DNA from: Vitis vinifera
Lineage: Eukaryota > Streptophyta > Magnoliopsida > Vitales > Vitaceae
Assembly: GCF_030704535.1 (NCBI RefSeq)
Contig: NC_081817.1
Location: 2,061,001-2,125,000, forward strand
Reading direction: 5' to 3'
DNA length: 64,000 nucleotides
Made by a program: the position numbers and the translations under genes. The stretch's first letter is position 1. Every line of letters starts with the position of its first letter. This document shows positions 14,101 to 25,150 of this stretch, in pieces. A model generated the notes under the pieces. That model saw nothing but the letters and a program-made list of their open reading frames with translations, was not told the origin of the DNA and did no database searches.

Positions 14101-14876
14101 TCATATCGCCCCACAGTGCCTGTTTCATATATTGCTCAGGTTCTGGGCTTCACCAGTGCCTCCCCTGCCAGTGAGGGGAGTGACTTGAAGGAGGTAGATA
14201 AATCAGAGGAGTGCGTAGAATGGTTGAAGGCGCATGGTGCTTGCCTAATCACAGATAACACTGGAGAGATGCAGCTTGATGCAAAGGTATGTTAAATCTC
14301 ACCATCCTGGCTTTCATTGAATCTACTTTCTATTCCAGGGCTGGACAGTCGTAGAGGCTAAAACAATAATGCACTTAAAACAGTCAATTACTTATCCAAA
14401 TTTCGGAAAACATTTGTCCCAAATAACATTTTCAATCCAAACACCCAGTAGAATTTTGGCATTTATGACTGTCAAGTGGAGTTGGGATAGCGTTCTGTAT
14501 TTGGCTCTAGCTGGAAGTTGAAGCTGAAGCAGAAGTCATGATTTTGAAAGGGCAATACTGGTATTTCAAAAGTGTCACTAAACATGAAAAAACTTGTTGC
14601 ATAAGCCAACATAGAGCTTCTACAAAATAGCATCATTTTCTTAAGCTTTTTGAATAAAATTAGTCGAGCAAGCATAGAAGTTCTTATTGAGAGTAAAAAC
14701 TGTGATTGTAGCTATGATTATTGTTTAGAACCATTTCTGTTCTCCGCGACTAATGGGGTATGCTTGATACGCAGGCTTCCTCTTCCAGTCTGTACAGACC
14801 AGAACCAGAAGACGCCGTAGCCCATGGAGACACAAGCCTCGCTGTTAATGATTTTCTGACACGGGCATCCTCATAA
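5136..14876 (+). CDS. SAC3A: SAC3/GANP family protein, SAC3A-like (5' end not found)
   Basis: Ten exons join in frame: 5136-5237, 7167-7261, 8150-8336, 8620-9114, 9205-9345, 11146-11205, 12298-12428, 13800-13933, 14051-14286 and 14775-14876. They have GT/AG borders and encode 560 residues before TAA. The product begins GMFPPSLRGYVERALARCK and TADGTLYTRDWDIEPLFPLP. A basic, serine-rich linker with NLS-like KRQRF follows. The SAC3/GANP region runs from GTCQEIEKRYLRLTSAPDP (about residue 275) to near 470, and a winged-helix-like tail includes ECVEWLKAHGACL. Family knowledge: SAC3/THP3-type proteins are PCI scaffolds linking transcription to mRNA processing and export. The nearest Arabidopsis relative appears to be SAC3A, which is about 1,000 residues long. 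The N-terminal 400 or so residues should lie upstream, in or beyond this window. Introns carry mobile-element debris. Confidence 0.9.
9578..9900 (-). mobile_element. Minus-strand retroelement scrap with RNase H-like end, in SAC3A intron
   Basis: On the minus strand, bases about 9900-9770 can be read as CSIQWVPHLVNQVADGLTKI. This resembles the end of the RNase H domain of plant non-LTR elements (typically ...QWVPREANQVADGLA...). The run of T at 9578-9590 would be the A tail of a minus-strand copy. The piece is short and I saw no clear target duplication, so the class is tentative. Confidence 0.45.
9900..11145. other. Large AT-rich intron of the SAC3A-like gene
   Basis: This is the longest visible intron, bounded by the donor after 9345 and the acceptor at 11141-11145. 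From 9900 to 10600 it is very AT-rich. Bases 10596-10934 have a different texture, with repeated GCCAAAATTTT-like phrases and an open minus-strand frame that looks like a dispersed genomic repeat rather than a gene. No exon is needed here, because the flanking exons join in phase. Confidence 0.5.
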
Positions 14877-15651
14877 CAAAGTCGATCGCGCCCCAACGTG
14901 TATATGATTTGCATTGGTAAGAAAGTAGTGGGAAATTTTTGCCGCCCTCAAGTGAACTAATCTGTACACAAAAGGGGAATCAACAATCAAGCGTTCCCTT
15001 TTATCAGCATGGTGGAAAATGCAGAAGGTTGAGCTTGAGCATGTGGCGTCTGGCTGTAAGACTAATAGAGAAGAGTACGATGAGCGGGGAATGTGAAACG
15101 AAAAAGAGGACGCATATTGAGATCTCCTTCCCCCTCTTTTGTCTTGGACAGTGAAGGCTGTTTATTGCTACTGGCCCTTTTAGTAAAATATGTTTGATTA
15201 GATTTCTTTGCTTTTCAGCAGAGTCATTTCATTCTTTCTAATTGAACACACCTTGTGGTAATACTTAGAACCAATAAGAAGTATATATAGAGATATATAA
15301 CCTGTATGATTTATCAAATGCAAGTTTTCCTCATCTCCTCTCGCTTATTTTCTAGACATCTGTCTAAAAACTTCTATATCCTGGATTTATTTTTTATTTT
15401 TTTCCGGTTTAGGTTGTTTTTTTATTTTTCATTTATACAAATTTAATTATTTTTTATAAAATAATGTTGATTTTTAATATTTAAAATAAAGGATTATTTT
15501 ATTTTAACTTCGAAATATTTCAATGAAAAGGAGAGAGAAAAAAAACTTGATGCTTTCCACATGATAAAGAATTACAATAAAATTGCTAATACAAGATTGC
15601 AAATCTTAGAACCCTAATTAATTAGTGTTTTATCTCTTAAAAAATTCAGAA
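14877..15651. other. Convergent 3' flank between SAC3A-like and LHC-motif genes
   Basis: The stop codons of two convergent genes lie 775 bp apart. The stretch should contain the 3' UTRs and polyadenylation sites of both. It becomes AT-rich after about 15240. No further gene is visible. Confidence 0.5.
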
Positions 15652-16269
15652 TTATTTCTTGGCAGGTGAAGATTCAGGCCAAATGCTAACACTCTCCTTC
15701 TCATACTTGACGTACAAAGCGGAAACAGCGGCCACAAAGTACACCTGTATGAATATGATCGCCGGTGAGTGGTACCTTATCACGCTCTGACCCGTAGCCA
15801 GCTCCACCAACAGTAGCGCTCCTAGTCCCAAGATCGCGATGCGACCGTTCACTCTCTCCGAGTACGGGCTGAATCCGAAATCTACCTTCAGACCTCCGGA
15901 TACCGGCTCTTTCAGAGGCACCGGCGGCAGGAAGACTCCGGGGCCAGAGCTGGAAGAGGATTTCTTTGATTTCCGGCCCTTCCGGACATCCGCCTTCTTT
16001 CCGCTGCCCGAGCGGTACCGGAGCCGGACCTCCGCGAGGCGGCTGTCGAAGGCGTCGGGTTCAGAAGGTTGTGATGAGGTGGATGATTCGTCGGCGTTAG
16101 TGCTAGGTTCATTGTCGGGGTTGGAATCGGAGTCGGAGTCGGTGGCTTTGGCGGAGAAGGAGAGGAGGGATTTGGGAGAGAGGAGCGCGTGGGGTTTGGA
16201 GGAGGAGGAAGCGAATGGGGTGGAGAAGGGCTTCGGGAGTTGCAGAGATGAGGAAGGTACCATTGCCAT
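15652..16269 (-). CDS. Chloroplast-type two-helix membrane protein with LHC-like ExxNxR motif
   Basis: A single-exon frame of 205 residues. The first ATG in frame (16267-16269) gives MAMVPSSSLQLPKPFS, a serine-rich, acid-poor N-terminus typical of a plastid transit peptide, ending near residue 40. An acidic Ser/Asp/Glu-rich stretch (44-75) and a basic KKADVRKGRKSKK stretch (91-103) follow. The conserved part is SPYSERVNGRIAILGLGALLLVELATG. Residues E138, N141 and R143 fit the ExxNxR signature of LHC/ELIP/one-helix proteins, within a hydrophobic helix. A second hydrophobic segment spans 169-187 (PAIIFIQVYFVAAVSALYV). Known: this motif binds chlorophyll and pairs helices in thylakoid proteins. 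Inferred: a LIL-like thylakoid protein. I could not match it to a named member. Upstream in-frame codons lack an ATG. Confidence 0.8.
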   Translation of the reverse strand: MAMVPSSSLQLPKPFSTPFASSSSKPHALLSPKSLLSFSAKATDSDSDSNPDNEPSTNADESSTSSQPSEPDAFDSRLAEVRLRYRSGSGKKADVRKGRKSKKSSSSSGPGVFLPPVPLKEPVSGGLKVDFGFSPYSERVNGRIAILGLGALLLVELATGQSVIRYHSPAIIFIQVYFVAAVSALYVKYEKESVSIWPESSPAKK

Positions 16270-16419
16270 TCTTCTCCTTCTTTCTTTCTTTCTTCTTCTC
16301 TTCCTTTGGATAAGAAGCTCTCTGTCTCTCAAATTTTATTTTTATTTCTATTTTTGGAAAATCCTTCTTTCTCGGCCTTTCATTTTTTACATCTCCTTTA
16401 GGTCTTATTAACATGGAAG

Positions 16420-19089
16420 TTCAATTAATGCTGACCTCTTCAGCTAACCAAGCTTAAAGAGTTTCATCTGGAAGTCTATCCGATTCACATTGAACCTCTT
16501 CCTCCAAAGTTTATTTTGGGCGTATCTGAACTCACACGTAAAGTCCACTCCCAAGATGGGCTAGCCCAAAGAAATTTTATATTCTGTTTATTTCAAAGTT
16601 TATTTTGGGCTTAGCTGAACTCACACACAAAGTCCACTTCCAAGATCTCTTGGGCCTAGCCCAATCCAACATAAAATGATGGTTGGAAATTTTAAATTTT
16701 ATGCTTTACGTCTAAGCTGTAGTTTAAAATTCACAAACTCAGCATGCTGGACGAGCCCAATTTGGGCCGCTTGGTCTAACCCATGGTGGATGGACTTACG
16801 TAGTCATTTTTAATCTTCAAGTTGGATTTGGATTTACTTCTTTGAACATAAACTTGATTTGGGTTGCGTTTGAGCAAAAAGGTTTGGAGAACTTGAATTC
16901 AACTCAAACCTAATTTAATGTATATATAATATTTTTAATTTATGTTATTCTATATAATATTTTTTTTTGTTTGATTAATTTATTAAAAATAAAAAATTAT
17001 TTTGTATAAAAACCCTTTTTTTTTTTCCAAAACTTTTGACTCCTCAATTTTTGTAGTATCGCAGTTTACCTTTATACATATTCCTTTTTCATTTCAACTT
17101 ATTTAGAGTGCTACTTAAAATGCTTTAGTAAAAGTATTTTTTCTCGAAATGTTTTTGAAAGATACGAGAATCATTTATCAAATATTTTTTTTAAAGTACT
17201 ACAAATGATTTTTCAAAATTTTAAAACGTTTTTACAACTTTTTTAAATACTTAATTTTTCTTCAAAAATAATTTTTATATTAGAAGTTTCTTCTAAAAGC
17301 GCACGCCATTTACATCATTTTGCGGCCATTGGTGGCTATTTATCTCTTAATAATCATGCTTCTTTGGTGACTAATATAGATATGATGAAATATGTTGAGT
17401 ATTCGAACCTTTAGGCGAGATCCATCAAATTGGTTATATTTAAAATAATATAGATGACAAGGATTAAGTCGTCATGTTAGGATGTTAGGTAAGATTAGAC
17501 TCACCTTGACAAGGACACTCTTTTCCATTTCAAACCCTAAAAACCTAAGTTGAGAAAGTAAAATTAAATTCAATGGAGATATTCTTAGTTTTTCATTTTT
17601 AAAATTTTTTTTTTTAGACCATTCACACCCTTTATCATGGTGTAAAGGCATGGATGACTAATAAAAGACAAAGAAAGTTAGTATTTAAGGCCTCTAGAAA
17701 TCTAAGTTGATATTATATTAAACTAGGTAGTGTCAAAAACTTAAAGTAGTGTGACGAGTATGTCAAGCTTTCTTGTCTATACATGATTCAATTTTGCCTG
17801 AAAAGTCTGAATGGAAACATGCAAATAATATGGGGTGGGCCGTGGGTGAGGTCTCTTCCACTCCAAGCGATTTGGATGAGACTTTTCGTATCAATTAAGG
17901 TTTGTTATGGGGAAGGTGCCTGTAGGTATGACTCTTCCTCTGCCCTTTTTGCCTTGTTCTATTTTGAAATTGTTATGCTGCCTTTTCATATGGAAACCAT
18001 GGGAAAAATAAAAAGAAAGAAGGGTAGAGAAAAAAAAAATTGTGCTCTCTATAAAAATTTCTTAGATGTTTTTAATTTGTTTTTCTTATGACAAAAATGG
18101 ATTATTTGAATTTATGTAAATTTATCAATATTTTTCATTATATTTGTTGTGTTAACGAAAACTTTAATACAAACAATGTTAAATAAATAACATAAAGATT
18201 AAACAATCAATATAATGATACACGAGTTTTAACATGATTTGACCAACTATGTTTATGAATACGAATAAGAGAAAATCTTTTCACTATACAAATGACATAA
18301 TTATCGGATTCTTGAAACATCCTATGTTTTTCACTACTTACATCCACCTCCTTCTCGTGACCTAGAATATTTATAGAAATATTCTTAATAACTTTCCTTA
18401 TTTTATAAAAAAATTTAATATTATAATAATATATCAACTAAAGAAATATTTTATATATATAAAAAATATTTGTTAATTAAAAATTTGGGACATTTTTTAA
18501 CAATATTTCTTACTTTGGTATCATAAATAAGATATTTTTAGATTTATTTCTAATACTTTTGGAATTAGATGAGTTAAAAGTCATTTTTAATCCTTAAAAA
18601 GGAGTTTTTTCTATAAAAAAAAATTAAGTGTTTAGTAAAATTTTAAAAATAGAAAGAACTACTTCTTACACCCAATCTTTGACTTTTTTTTTTTTTTTTT
18701 TTAATTTTTAAGTTATATTTTTCATTTATGTTCAAAGATGGACTGATGATTGTTGATAAGAATATTATAAAAATCTTTGAAAAAAAGGCAGTTGTGAAAT
18801 ATGACATCCATTAGAATGTGGAATTGATGGTCATCCTCTTGTTCAGTTTCCCATCTCTTCCCTAGTATTGGGCCCCATATGTCCTTGTCTCATGTCTGTG
18901 GAAACCGAAAAGCTTGAAGCTTGCCTCATCAATCCATTTCACATATTCTCTCTCTCTCTCTCTCCCTCTCTCTTACTGTTGCCAGTCCAAATTATCTGCA
19001 TCTTTCCTTGTTATTATGATTCCTTTTATGACAAACTAATTCTGGATATGTTCAACACAAAAGCTTTTGGTTTATATACCCTAAAGCTC
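16420..19089. other. Intergenic AT-rich spacer
   Basis: No gene is recognised. The region contains a degenerate 90-bp tandem duplication near 16505, long A/T runs, and a short TC microsatellite at about 18948-18971. Small open frames (17783-18091 and 18868-19092, for example) have no family features. Confidence 0.5.
16505..16670. repeat. Degenerate two-unit tandem repeat, period about 90 bp
   Basis: AAAGTTTATTTTGGGC starts at about 16505 and again at about 16595. Each copy is followed by GAACTCACAC, AAAGTCCACT, CCAAGAT and GCCTAGCCCA-like phrases. Substitutions and a small indel separate the copies. No function is evident. Confidence 0.75.
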
Positions 19090-19920
19090 TAAGGGGGTGT
19101 TTGTTACGTCGAAATAGGGAATGAAAATAATATTTTGTTTCCTTTCCTATATCTTAGTGAAATGGAATGAATTTGATGATTCTATTTCTAACATTTGGAT
19201 GGACTTAGGAATGCAAGATTGGAATGATTATTTGTTTCTATTCCAATGTTTGATAATAATAGGAATGAAAATGAAAAAGAAATAAATTTACAATAATATC
19301 TTTACATATAATTTTAAATATTTTTTTATTTTTACTTTTATTTAAAAAAAATAAAATTTGAGAGGTTTTTTGTTATTAAATAATAAGACTAAAAATATAT
19401 ATATATATACTCAATAAATAAAAAATTAACCATAAAAAATCATATAACCCTAATGCACAAATATTCAATTATTATTTTTATTAAAAATTTGAATAATTTG
19501 TCATGCTTAAGTAGTTATAAAATTATATTTTTCAAAAAAAAATTATTTATTATAATATTTAAATTTTCAAAGCTAGCAAATGTTTTTCCTATTTTCAAAA
19601 GAGGAAATAAAAGAATTCTAATTTATTCTAATTTTCAACAAGTATCATATCCGATAAAATCCATAACCTTAAAAAATTTTAAATATTCGTTTTTTTTTTA
19701 TCAAAATTTTAAATAATTTGTCATGCAAAAAAAGTTATAGAATTATATTTTACTAAGAGAAAAAAAGAGAAAAAAAAATATAAGAACATATAAATTGTCA
19801 AAGCTACCAAATACTTATTTCTTATTTGCAAAAAAGGAAATAAAAAAACACAAACTTCATTCTAGTTCTCAATATAAGTACCATATCTACTAAAATCTAC
19901 AACTAGTATATCCTCCAAAA

Positions 19921-20760
19921 TTAATTGTTTATAAAAACCAAATATTTACCATGTGGAACTGTCAGTCCATTTCTCCTACTAACTGCATCTCGAAGCACTC
20001 GAGAATCAGAGGTCGATCCCTTCCAACCTGACAATACATAAATAAACTGCATGTCTTGAGAACAAACTCCTAAGACATTTGTTGCAATTTCATTCTTCTT
20101 TGTTCGATATCTAGGTTTGCCTCTCTCACGTACATTCACTCTAATGTAAGTTCCATCTAAAGCTCCTAGACAATTCTATTTAAATAAAAGCATTAGTATT
20201 GCTATAATATGAAATAATTAAACCTATATAAACTTAATTTATAATTTATATACCTTAAACCATTTCCATCTCTCATCTATGGAGTTCTCAGAGACTGGTT
20301 CCGGTTTTTTGAGTAATACTCCTTGTAGGCGAATGACTGCATTCAATACTGCATTGAAATGTCTACTAATAGTTTCTCCAGACCTTAAGAATCGAAATTT
20401 TATAACTCGATTCTTTACATGATGTGCAAGAATATGCAAGAATAATGCAACCATTTCTTCTACATCAACATATTTTGAATCCTTTAGTTTACCAATAGTA
20501 CGAAGCATAGAACATAACATGGTGAAAGTATGTCTATCCATCCTAAGTTGCTCCATACATGCTATATCACTCCCATAAATCAATCGATTAAGATTTTCAA
20601 CTCACAAAAATTCTCTATTTGCAGGTCTTTCCATCAATGTTCGCCTCTGATAACGTTTTCTTGTAGTCGTGCAAAGTGCGGTAAGCATATTAAGTATGTT
20701 CACTATAATATATAGAATCATGATAAGTTGTTCTCTTCTTTCCATCTCAATGAGGTCCAT
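19921..20760 (-). pseudogene. Broken PIF/Harbinger transposase (DDE_Tnp_4 nuclease)
   Basis: The minus-strand reading starts at the ATG at 20758-20760 (MDLIEMERREQL). It meets an in-frame TGA at 20602-20604, then continues through IACMEQLRMDRHTF and GETISRHFNAVL to WFK at 20254. A likely intron (20176-20253) joins it to NCLGALDGTYIRV (exon from 20175), then PRYRTKKNEIATNVLGVC and GWKGSTSDSRVLRDA. The aspartates of LDGT and SDSR match the first two catalytic acids of this nuclease family. The family usually continues with a GY..C..FL..FRG segment and a third acidic residue. Here the frame stops after HGKYLVFINN, so the C-terminal third is missing. The nonsense codon and the missing end make it a pseudogene. 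Confidence 0.88.
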
Positions 20761-22308
20761 GGCTGTGCAAGAGTCCTAATCATACAGGAGGAAAAAAAAA
20801 AACATTCTGTGTTTTTAATAGGAACAAAAAAAATTAAATATTCCATGTTTGACCTCATTATTAATTTTCTATAAGCAAAGAAAAATTTATATATGTAAAT
20901 TCATTTGTACCAAACTAATACTAATTTTCATACCTTTTAAGAAAGTTAGTAGCTTAACAGAATAAAAAAATAGGCAAGTGGGGCACATACAAATAGACAA
21001 AATTTATCATTACAATACTCTTGCTTGGGAAATTTAGCAAAAATTAAATTAATCTATTTAACATAACCATATGTTCTGTTGACATTTTTGTATATGGTCA
21101 GAATCATGGTAGTCCTCACAATCATGGTAGGCATTACTTCTAAATTTATTGTTACTTGAATCATTAATCCTAAATTTTGGTCCGTTTATTCTAGCTACTG
21201 TTTCAATGTAGGCAAATATGCCTTAAACAACTAATAAATATTAAAAAGATTAAATATTCTATGTTTGACCTCACAATCATGGGTTTTTTAATCATTAAAT
21301 TTATTGGTTGTTTAAATAATGTCCATAATTTGCCTTAATCGGATGCCCACAACAGAATGCCTGGGAAGATCAGTAGTGACAATGGTACAGAGCTCATCTT
21401 GACTTTTTCTTGAAGTTGCAGATTTTAATTTAACCCCACCTAAATATTTTATTACACTGTTGCTTGAATCTTTCTATGTGCCATCGGTCGGTCATTCTGG
21501 TAATCTAATTTATTGGATCTAGAAAGGTATGAAAATCATGTTTTATTGGCATTGGTGTTGTGATGTGATGTGGCTTAGGTCGGGAGATTTGCATCATGCA
21601 AACCTCCTTGGGCTGTCTACATCAAACTTAAAGTTGGGCCGATATAGATCAATAGCAGCTGGAATAAAAAAATTAATCAATGTTGGTGTCTCGGTGCTTA
21701 ATGGTTTGTTTACTATTAAATAGCAATGATATGAAGAGATCTTCACTGTGGCCCATGCTAAAGGTCCAAAATGAGCTGGAAACGCAGCAGATTTTCTGCG
21801 AGACGGCAGAATCCATAGCTTTAACTAGGAAAGGAAGACGCCGATAATAATAAACAAAGGGGAAAAAAAACCAAAAGTTTTGTTTTTGTTTGTTTTTTTC
21901 TTTTTATTTTTTTCCTAACCATTAAAAATTTTCAATATTGTAAACACGTGAAATCGAAAAATCTTTTTCCAACCATTTCAATTTTTCTCTCCAGTTTCTA
22001 TTAATACAAGATAAAGAAACATCAAAGATTCCAAACATAAATTAATAAAAAAAATTAATCGATTTATAGAGAATAAGAAACACATATAAAGAAGTAGAAG
22101 AAGAAAGAGAAAATAAGGTAAACCTGATCGAAGATGTAGAAGGGGGTTTTCAAAACCTAGTTGCAGCAAACAATGACGAATCCTAGATCCAACAATCAAA
22201 ATGAACATCCAAAACCCTATAAATTAGAAATTGATTTTTTTTTTTTTTTAAATATCATGGAAGGTTTAATTGATTCAATTTGGAAGAATCACTTGTTGCA
22301 GAGAATTG

Positions 22309-22393
22309 GATGATGAGTGGGTCTCTAGCTTTGCAAAGAAGATAAGAAGTGGATGATGAATGGATCTCTACCTTTGCAAAGAAGATAAACATT
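22309..22393. repeat. Two-unit tandem repeat of about 42 bp inside the Harbinger element
   Basis: Two adjacent units contain GGATGATGA, TGG, TCTCTA and CTTTGCAAAGAAGATAA, with a few substitutions. They lie in the subterminal region near the right end of the element. Confidence 0.7.
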
Positions 22394-22649
22394 GGGTTTG
22401 AAGAACAAGATAAGAGGGTAAAATAGTAATTTAGGTTATTTTATATTATCAAATAGGTTTAATGAATCAGAATACCACCTACTTTTAATGAATGCAAATC
22501 CGACTCATAAGTTGGATTTGATTTTTGCCGGAATAATTTTTTATTTCATTTCCGCCTTCTTAACATTTATCCAAACATAAGAATAAGGGAGAAAAGGAAT
22601 AAGATGTCTATTCTCACTCCCTATTCCCGTGTACCAAACACCCCCTAAG

Positions 22650-24364
22650 AGTAGTCATGTTAGAAGCCATTCAATTAGGAGACCAATCCTAGATTTTCTA
22701 ACAACATCATTTGATGAGACACCCCATTATACATAAATTAACATCCTTTATTTTTTTAAGAAGATTACACAACATGTTACCAAAGTTTCTCGATATGCTC
22801 TTCTATTAAATATGTATAATGCATAAATACTCTTAATTTTTTAATTTGATTATTTAAAAGGTAAAAGTTATTAATGAATAATAAATTAGTGAGATGTTTT
22901 TTAACATGATTAAAAATACCCAGAACAATCATAAACTGAATATTTGTGTTTAAGGTCTTTATAAACTTAATATTTAATACAAATGTCTGTCGAATGAACA
23001 AGATCATCCTCAAATTCAGAAATATAATCTCTATTTAGTAAAAATTATAAATTTAACCTTAATTTAGTATTAAAGTTATTCTTTTGAATGTATACAAATA
23101 TTTGTATCAAATGGACAAGATAGTTCTCATATTTGGAAATACACCCTCTACTTGATGAAAATTTTATAAATATGACCTTAGTTTGCTGACATTACTACAA
23201 GATATTTTATTGGTAGTGTCTTATTAGGCGTTCCTTATCTTCAAAACTTAAAAAATAATATTATATAGGAAGTTAAGGTGATTAGTTTTCCAAGTTCTCT
23301 TGCCTGGTCCTAAGACTCATAACTCACCAATTTTGCCAGTTTCTTAGCCCTTCTTTCATTTGAGTCAGTTACTGATACGGAAGTTGGCTACTCACAGACG
23401 CTTTTGACTTTTCGTGTTGCATACCGTCCTAGAAAGTTGGTTTCGAAATATGAACTCCAATGGGTGGCAGCAGACATGTTGTTAGGTTTCCCACCTGTTT
23501 CTCAGTATTGGACCCGTATGTTCTTGTCCCATGCATATACCTGTGAGAATTGGTTAGACAGTCTGTCTATAGAAGATATGACTCCCACCTACTATGGATC
23601 GAGATTAGTTTACCTCTCTTCAGAAGAGTGAAAACGATATGAGCGGTTGTTGTGGTTTCAAGCATATGCATTAACCTAACCTCCTAATAATTAGTCTCAT
23701 TTATATGTACTATCTCATCTCATGTATTTATACCTTTATCAAAGCTTTAAATTCCATTCCTTTATTTCCAACCGTCTCACAGCTGTTGGAAATTGAAATT
23801 AGCTTATAAGTCGGCCCCATCTCACATTTTCCCGGAACAAACGTAGAAAGAGAAAGGAAAGCGAAAATCTAGGAAAAGTTGGCATCAAGGGGGATCCAGA
23901 ATAATGTGGTAGAGTGAATTAAGCCCGCCAAAGGCGGTTGGTCAAAGCAGTGGAAAAGAGAGTAAACCGGTACAGAGAAACCCCCAAACCCCCACGTCAT
24001 CTTCCCACTTTATTAGATAGAGACCTTTGAATTGTTGTATCAAAGCTTGGACCATCTTTCTTCCTTTCTTTTGAGTTTGAGTCATTTTTTAACTCCACTT
24101 TCCTGGAAGAAAAAAAAAAATTTAAGAATAAAGTCAAATTTACATTTTTTAGGTAACATTGTTTCCCTTGAAACCAATTTTTTCTATTTTGCCTTGTATT
24201 GTGAAGATTTTGATTTTTCTCTTTTATGTGATATAATGATTTATTTTTATTTATATCAAATGCTTCCTTTTGCTATGCTTGATGTAGGAAATTATTAAGA
24301 ATTATAAAGAAAGAGAGAAAAAACTAAAATAAAACATTTTTTTTTATTTGGTATATCATAAAAA

Positions 24365-24416
<52 letters not shown>

Positions 24417-25150
24417 GATTTCAATTAGAAGTTTATATATTTTAAAATTATTTAATTTTTTACATTAAATAAAAATAATAAATAAAATGAATTTAAAAAT
24501 ATATATGAAATTAATTTATTAACTTTAAGCATATTTTTACTTTTTCTTTCCTTTTATTCACCTTTTTCCTCAATTTTTTTAAAATCAAGAGACAGTACGA
24601 GAACTTCAAGAGGAGTGAACAGTAGTAAGCACAATGATTTTCATGGCAAAGGACAGTGGCTTGGAACCAATAATATATCCATCACCTCAATCAAAACTAG
24701 TCTTAGATGGGTGGCTGCTAAGATCAACCTCTACCACTGCCACATGTATCCCACGTGTAAAAGTTAAAGATAAGACCTAGTTTAATTTTAATTATTTTCA
24801 CTCTTCTAATAATAATAATAATATTGATGATAAATTAAAATAAAGAAAATGATTCACTTCTTTTAAATTTCAGAAGATAAATTACGTTAAGGAATATTAT
24901 GAATTGAAAATATTTTTTGTGTTTGGGAAAAAATCTGGTAACCTAATAAAAGAGAACCACACTGGCTGAGTATTTATATATTTAACACTTTCACATCTCT
25001 CCCAACTCAACTCTACCAGAATACGAAAATCATAGTTAAATTACAAATAAAAAAATTAAACAAACAAATCACACGCTATCCTGCCACCAAACAGACCCTT
25101 ACACACCCAGCTGGTTAGCCATGCAGCTTTCTTCTTCTTCTTCTTCTTGA
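22650..25150. other. Spacer between Harbinger element and ABCG gene
   Basis: No recognised gene. It contains AT-rich DNA, a long TA microsatellite, and an open frame of 75 codons at 23404-23631 without family features. Bases about 23740-24010 are less AT-rich but carry no recognisable coding motif. The 3' UTR of the ABCG gene should occupy the last few hundred bases. Confidence 0.45.
24369..24413. repeat. TA microsatellite
   Basis: An uninterrupted alternating A/T run of about 45 bases lies in non-coding DNA. Confidence 0.95.

Larger units (their letters stand above)
19093..22645 (-). mobile_element. PIF/Harbinger DNA transposon, both ends and TAA target duplication present
   Basis: The left end reads GGGGGTGTTTGTTACG and the right end reads GTACCAAACACCCCC, giving terminal inverted repeats with the shared core GGGGGTGTTTG. 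Both ends are flanked by TAA (19090-19092 and 22646-22648), the 3-bp TWA-type duplication typical of PIF/Harbinger. Just inside, AATAGGGAATGA on the left mirrors TCACTCCCTATTCC on the right. The 3,553-bp interior holds a broken minus-strand transposase (19921-20760). No Myb-like second protein of autonomous elements was recognised. The element is probably unable to move by itself. Confidence 0.9.

Noticed and set aside
16270-16332. Basic arginine-rich N-terminal extension of the LHC-motif protein
   Set aside because: It would need a TTG start. The first ATG gives a typical transit peptide instead.
15839-16411. 190-codon plus-strand frame over the LHC-motif gene
   Set aside because: It is the shadow of the minus-strand gene, which has a transit peptide, a conserved motif and two membrane helices. 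The plus-strand frame has no recognisable features.
23404-23631. Possible small gene encoding 75 residues
   Set aside because: There is no recognisable family, no flanking splice structure, and an isolated frame of this size occurs by chance in a stretch this long.
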